This document shows positions 6,783 through 9,279 of a DNA stretch of 9,279 nucleotides, piece by piece; the first letter of the stretch is position 1, and the number at the start of each line of letters is the position of its first letter. A program made the position numbers and the translations under genes. The stretch is taken from contig DAHXLZ010000043.1 of NCBI GenBank assembly GCA_027365715.1, positions 1-9,279 on the forward strand, read 5' to 3'. The notes beneath the pieces were generated by a model. The model did no database searches. It was not told where the DNA came from and worked only from the letters and a program-made list of their open reading frames with translations. Source of the DNA: Methanomassiliicoccales archaeon. Lineage in GTDB: Archaea; Thermoplasmatota; Thermoplasmata; Sysuiplasmatales; Sysuiplasmataceae.

Positions 6783-6810
6783 ATCTGAAAAGAGGAAGTG
6801 TGACGCTGAT

Positions 6811-7530
6811 TTGGACGAACACTCTATAATGCTCAAAGGCTCGGAAATTCACTACAGCATATACAGCAGCAGAAGGACTGAAAGGCTGGGCATAATCATG
6901 GACGAGTATGGAGAGGTGAGAGTCAGGGCTCCGCCCGGCACATTACCAAAGACAATAGAGCGGTTTCTGACTGAAAACTCGAACTGGATTTTCAGAACCA
7001 GGGAGAAAATGAAGAAAAGACGAAGGCATGTCGTAGATGCGAAGGAAGGGGCATTTGTTCCTTACTTTGGAAGGGAAATCACGCTCCAGGTAAGTTCAAA
7101 AGCTTCAGAACCTGAACTGAGAGCAGCTGGAGGAAAAGAGATGCTGATCCTGCCTGCCAATTCAGAAACGGGTGAAACACCCCTTGATTTCCTCAGGTCA
7201 TTCTACATGCAGGCAACAGTGTCTTATCTGCACAGGAAAATATCCGGTTTTGAACGACTGACAGGTGTGAAGTCCAAAAGATATGAAGTGAAAGAATTCA
7301 GAAGCAAATGGGGGAGCTGCTCACCCTCCGGCACGATCAGATTTAACTCAAAGCTTTCGGCCTTTCCGGAAGATGTGATTGATTACGTCGTAGTTCATGA
7401 GCTGTGCCACCTGAAGTACAGGAGACATGATGCATCATTCTGGCGGCTGGTCTCGTCGTATCTGAGCGACTTGGATGACAGGCGGGAGAAGTTGAGAAAA
7501 ATTGCCATCGAAACCAGTTTCTCATGGTAA
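6811..7530 (+). CDS. YgjP/DUF45-type zinc metallopeptidase
   Basis: The 239-residue protein has the hallmarks of the YgjP-like (DUF45, Pfam PF01863) metallopeptidase family. These are an N-terminal beta region (SERRTERLGIIMDEYGEVRVRAP-like pattern at about 18-42), the motif KWGSC at 166-170, and the zinc site HELCH at 196-200 with the third ligand probably His206 in RRHDASFW. Glu197 would be the catalytic base. No signal peptide or membrane helix is seen, so it should be cytoplasmic. Members are common but poorly characterised; a substrate cannot be named. The family resembles SprT/WLM-type proteases, and some relatives lie near restriction or repair genes, but nothing here shows that. The start is TTG at 6811; the first ATG is at 6829, still upstream of conserved sequence. 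The gene is divergent from gatD across the repeat-bearing spacer. Confidence 0.87.
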   Translation: MDEHSIMLKGSEIHYSIYSSRRTERLGIIMDEYGEVRVRAPPGTLPKTIERFLTENSNWIFRTREKMKKRRRHVVDAKEGAFVPYFGREITLQVSSKASEPELRAAGGKEMLILPANSETGETPLDFLRSFYMQATVSYLHRKISGFERLTGVKSKRYEVKEFRSKWGSCSPSGTIRFNSKLSAFPEDVIDYVVVHELCHLKYRRHDASFWRLVSSYLSDLDDRREKLRKIAIETSFSW

Positions 7531-7537
7531 ATGGGCA

Positions 7538-8404
7538 TTACACACTCATAAGTGCGATTCCAAGAAATATAAGTGCAGTGCCTGCCGCTGCAATAACCGT
7601 AAACACCTCACCAAGGAAAGTGACCGAAATTATTATTCCAACAACAGGCTCAAAGAGCGTAATCACTGTTGAGGTTGTTGCTGAAAGCGACCGAAGTCCC
7701 CTGAACCAGAGAAAGAACGGCACGACGGTGCAGAAGATAGAGAGATAGACAACTGAAGCAACTGAAATCTGGTTGCTCCAGAGAGACATGGAAAAATTGC
7801 CTGAGATGAGCGTGAAAATGAATACAAAAGCTGAAGCAAAAATAAATGATCCGAGTATTAGATCGACGGTTTTGATGCCTGCCATGTTCTTCTTTGAAAT
7901 GACAATGAAAATGGAAGTGAGCACAGCACTGAGCAGAAGCTCCAGTGTGCCGGCAACAGGAGAACCGGCTGAGCTACCATTTGCAACTATGCCTGATGTC
8001 AGAATGATGCCAAACATACCTGATATGACTGCTGGCCACCGCTTCAGGCTCAGCTGTTCGTTTATGAGCACATAAGCGAAAAGCGGAACCATGATTGGGC
8101 TGGTGTTGACAAGGACAGCTGCCTCAGAAGCGGTCGTACTCACCTGAGCGACATACTGCAACAGGAATGAAAGGGACATCACGAAACCCATAGTGACTGT
8201 CTCCAACCTGAACAGCCCTCTGATTTTTGCTCCTCTCAAGAGCTGAATGATGAGGAGAACAGATGTGGCGAGGAGAAACCTCCACATAAGAAAATCATAG
8301 GGGTTTGCATTTTCGAGCCCGACCTTAACAAGCGGAAACGAGGTTCCCCACAGCGCGGCCGCGGCGAGCGTAAGCAGAACCGCTTTCAACCTTCGCTTTT
8401 CCAT
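7538..8404 (-). CDS. EamA/DMT-family ten-helix transporter
   Basis: The 288-residue membrane protein has about ten hydrophobic segments arranged as two five-helix repeats, the drug/metabolite transporter (EamA) plan. The first repeat opens with the typical AAALWGTSFPLVKVGL (about 15-30) and ends near INEQLSLKRWPAVISGMFGI. The second ends with FEPVVGIIISVTFLGEVFT (about 251-269), a standard EamA signature. It probably exports or imports small metabolites such as amino acids; no substrate can be read from sequence. The reading frame stays open upstream to 8770, but that part is Cys/Arg-rich, lacks family similarity and is antisense to purD, so I exclude it. ATGs at 8428 and 8404 are both possible; 8404 fits the family length and lies about 28 nt from a TATA-like box. 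It converges on the metallopeptidase gene with 7 nt between stops. Confidence 0.9.
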   Translation of the reverse strand: MEKRRLKAVLLTLAAAALWGTSFPLVKVGLENANPYDFLMWRFLLATSVLLIIQLLRGAKIRGLFRLETVTMGFVMSLSFLLQYVAQVSTTASEAAVLVNTSPIMVPLFAYVLINEQLSLKRWPAVISGMFGIILTSGIVANGSSAGSPVAGTLELLLSAVLTSIFIVISKKNMAGIKTVDLILGSFIFASAFVFIFTLISGNFSMSLWSNQISVASVVYLSIFCTVVPFFLWFRGLRSLSATTSTVITLFEPVVGIIISVTFLGEVFTVIAAAGTALIFLGIALMSV

Positions 8405-8429
8405 TCCTGCCTGACTTGCTTGAACCATT

Positions 8430-8435
8430 GATAAA
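8430..8435 (-). promoter_or_regulatory. Putative TATA box of the EamA transporter gene
   Basis: TTTATC on the minus strand is preceded by purine-rich AAAGG, which could be a BRE. It is centred about 28 nt before the ATG at 8404. This favours a leaderless message starting at 8404, because the ATG at 8428 practically abuts the box. Confidence 0.45.
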
Positions 8436-8487
8436 CCTTTGGTGAAGGCGTGATCTGGCAATTTGACCGTTCGTGAGCAGCGACGTT

Positions 8488-8494
8488 TTTTAAA
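8488..8494 (+). promoter_or_regulatory. Putative TATA box of purD
   Basis: TTTTAAA lies within a run of six T and three A and is centred about 33 nt before the purD ATG at 8524. Transcription would start a few nucleotides before that ATG. The box overlaps the ATG at 8494, which argues against the longest possible in-frame start. Confidence 0.5.
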
Positions 8495-8523
8495 TGATGC
8501 GATCAATGACAACACTGTTTCAA

Positions 8524-9279
8524 ATGAAGATACTGGTTGTCGGGGGCGGCTGCAGGGAGCACATACTGACTCAGAGATTGAAGGCTGACGGCAACAGTTT
8601 GCTTGCGGTAATGAAAAACAGAAACCCCGGAATTGAAGCACTCTGTGACACTGTAATGCAGTGTGACGAGATGAATGTTGATGCGGTTTCAGTTTTTGCG
8701 AAGCGCAACAGAGTGGATTTTGCAGTGATAGGGCCTGAGAATCCACTCGCTGTTGGCATAGTTGATGCACTTGCAGATGCCGGTGTCAGTTGCTTTGGAC
8801 CGAAGAGAAAGGCTGCTGAGATTGAATCATCGAAGTCCTTTACCAGAAAACTTCTTGAAAGGCATGGAATACCGGGCAATCCGGAATATGCCTCATTTTT
8901 GAGTGCCGGGGAGGCACTTGAGCACGTAAAGCATTGCAATTATCCTGTTGTTGTCAAACCGTCAGGACTCACCGGCGGGAAGGGTGTCAAGGTGGTTGGC
9001 GATCATCTGCGTGACAATCATGAAGCAGGGGAATATGTCAGAGAGATATTTACCTCTCCGTCTGGAAAGAACGGTGTGGTAATCGAGGAGAAGCTGGATG
9101 GGGAGGAATTCAGTCTGCAGGCTATTTCCGATGGCAGACATCTTCTCCCCTTTCCGCTTGCACAGGACCATAAGCGTGCATTTGACGGTGACAGAGGCCC
9201 GAATACTGGAGGAATGGGTTCCTATTCGATGGCCGATGGTCTGCTCCCGTTCGTTGAGGCGGCTGACAGAGATTATGCA
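8524..9279 (+). CDS. purD: Phosphoribosylamine-glycine ligase (GAR synthetase), 3' truncated by the window
   Basis: The reading frame is open from 8524 to the window edge (252 codons, no stop), so about 60% of a normal PurD of roughly 420-430 residues is present. The enzyme joins glycine to 5-phosphoribosylamine using ATP, the second step of de novo purine synthesis in the cytoplasm. Visible features are the N-terminal GGGCREH loop (7-13), the IGPENPLAVGIVDAL segment (69-83), the ATP-grasp core VVVKPSGLTGGKGV (142-155), the EEKLDGEEFSL strand (188-198), and the PurD-specific QDHKRAFDGDRGPNTGGMGSY region (about 214-234, read in parts). Start choice: in-frame ATGs also occur at 8494, 8497 and 8506, but 8524 gives the usual MKILVVGGG beginning and suits the TATA spacing. 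It is divergent from the EamA gene, and no operon partner is visible. Confidence 0.95.
   Translation, partial: MKILVVGGGCREHILTQRLKADGNSLLAVMKNRNPGIEALCDTVMQCDEMNVDAVSVFAKRNRVDFAVIGPENPLAVGIVDALADAGVSCFGPKRKAAEIESSKSFTRKLLERHGIPGNPEYASFLSAGEALEHVKHCNYPVVVKPSGLTGGKGVKVVGDHLRDNHEAGEYVREIFTSPSGKNGVVIEEKLDGEEFSLQAISDGRHLLPFPLAQDHKRAFDGDRGPNTGGMGSYSMADGLLPFVEAADRDYA

Noticed and set aside
6672..6810. Possible CRISPR-like or plasmid-iteron array in the 9-nt repeats
   Set aside because: Units are only 9 nt, mostly without spacers, number four, and lie in an ordinary divergent promoter region with no cas or replication-initiator gene nearby.
8405..8770. N-terminal extension of the EamA transporter reading frame by up to 122 codons
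   Set aside because: It is antisense to the clearly recognisable 5' part of purD, Cys/Arg-rich, unlike any transporter, and would cross both predicted promoters. The family length fits a start at 8404.
8571..8939. 122-codon minus-strand open frame inside purD
   Set aside because: It lies fully antisense to the conserved PurD sequence and shows no recognisable domain.

Overview
The window reads as a compact euryarchaeal chromosome segment of intermediate GC content. The clearest archaeal marker is an adjacent gatD-gatE pair, the Archaea-specific Glu-tRNA(Gln) amidotransferase. Supporting markers are a zinc-ribbon protein of the HVO_0476 type, a HemK2/Mtq2-like methyltransferase, and AT-rich TATA-like boxes about 26-33 nt ahead of several start codons, which suggests leaderless or very short-leader transcripts. 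A member of Thermoplasmata is my best guess, at moderate-to-low confidence. No mobile element, CRISPR array, rRNA, tRNA or sign of recent transfer was seen.

Layout. (1) Positions 43-3519, plus strand: a membrane-anchored, probably heavily N-glycosylated surface protein built from three carboxypeptidase-regulatory-like beta domains; a HAD phosphatase; a zinc-ribbon protein joined to it by an ATGA overlap; a SRPBCC/START-like protein; and a HemK-family methyltransferase overlapping the SRPBCC gene. Spacing suggests one or two operons. (2) Positions 3488-6671, minus strand: gatD followed by gatE, overlapping by about 20 nt or less. The 3' end of gatE overlaps the methyltransferase gene tail to tail by 32 nt. 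(3) Positions 6672-6810: a 139-nt divergent promoter region holding four copies of a 9-nt direct repeat between the two predicted TATA boxes. (4) Positions 6811-7530, plus strand: a YgjP/DUF45-type zinc metallopeptidase. (5) Positions 7538-8404, minus strand: an EamA/DMT-family transporter, convergent with the peptidase gene and only 7 nt away. (6) Positions 8405-8523: a 119-nt divergent promoter region. (7) From 8524 to the window edge, plus strand: purD, truncated at its 3' end by the window.

How the genes fit together. GatDE makes Gln-tRNA(Gln) from mischarged Glu-tRNA(Gln), PurD works in de novo purine synthesis, and the HemK-like enzyme probably modifies a translation factor, so much of the window is housekeeping. 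The HAD, zinc-ribbon and SRPBCC genes are conserved-looking but have no assignable substrate. No gene stretch longer than 300 nt is empty. I see no convincing novel defence or mobile system. The most unusual non-coding feature is the 9-nt repeat cluster between gatD and the peptidase gene.
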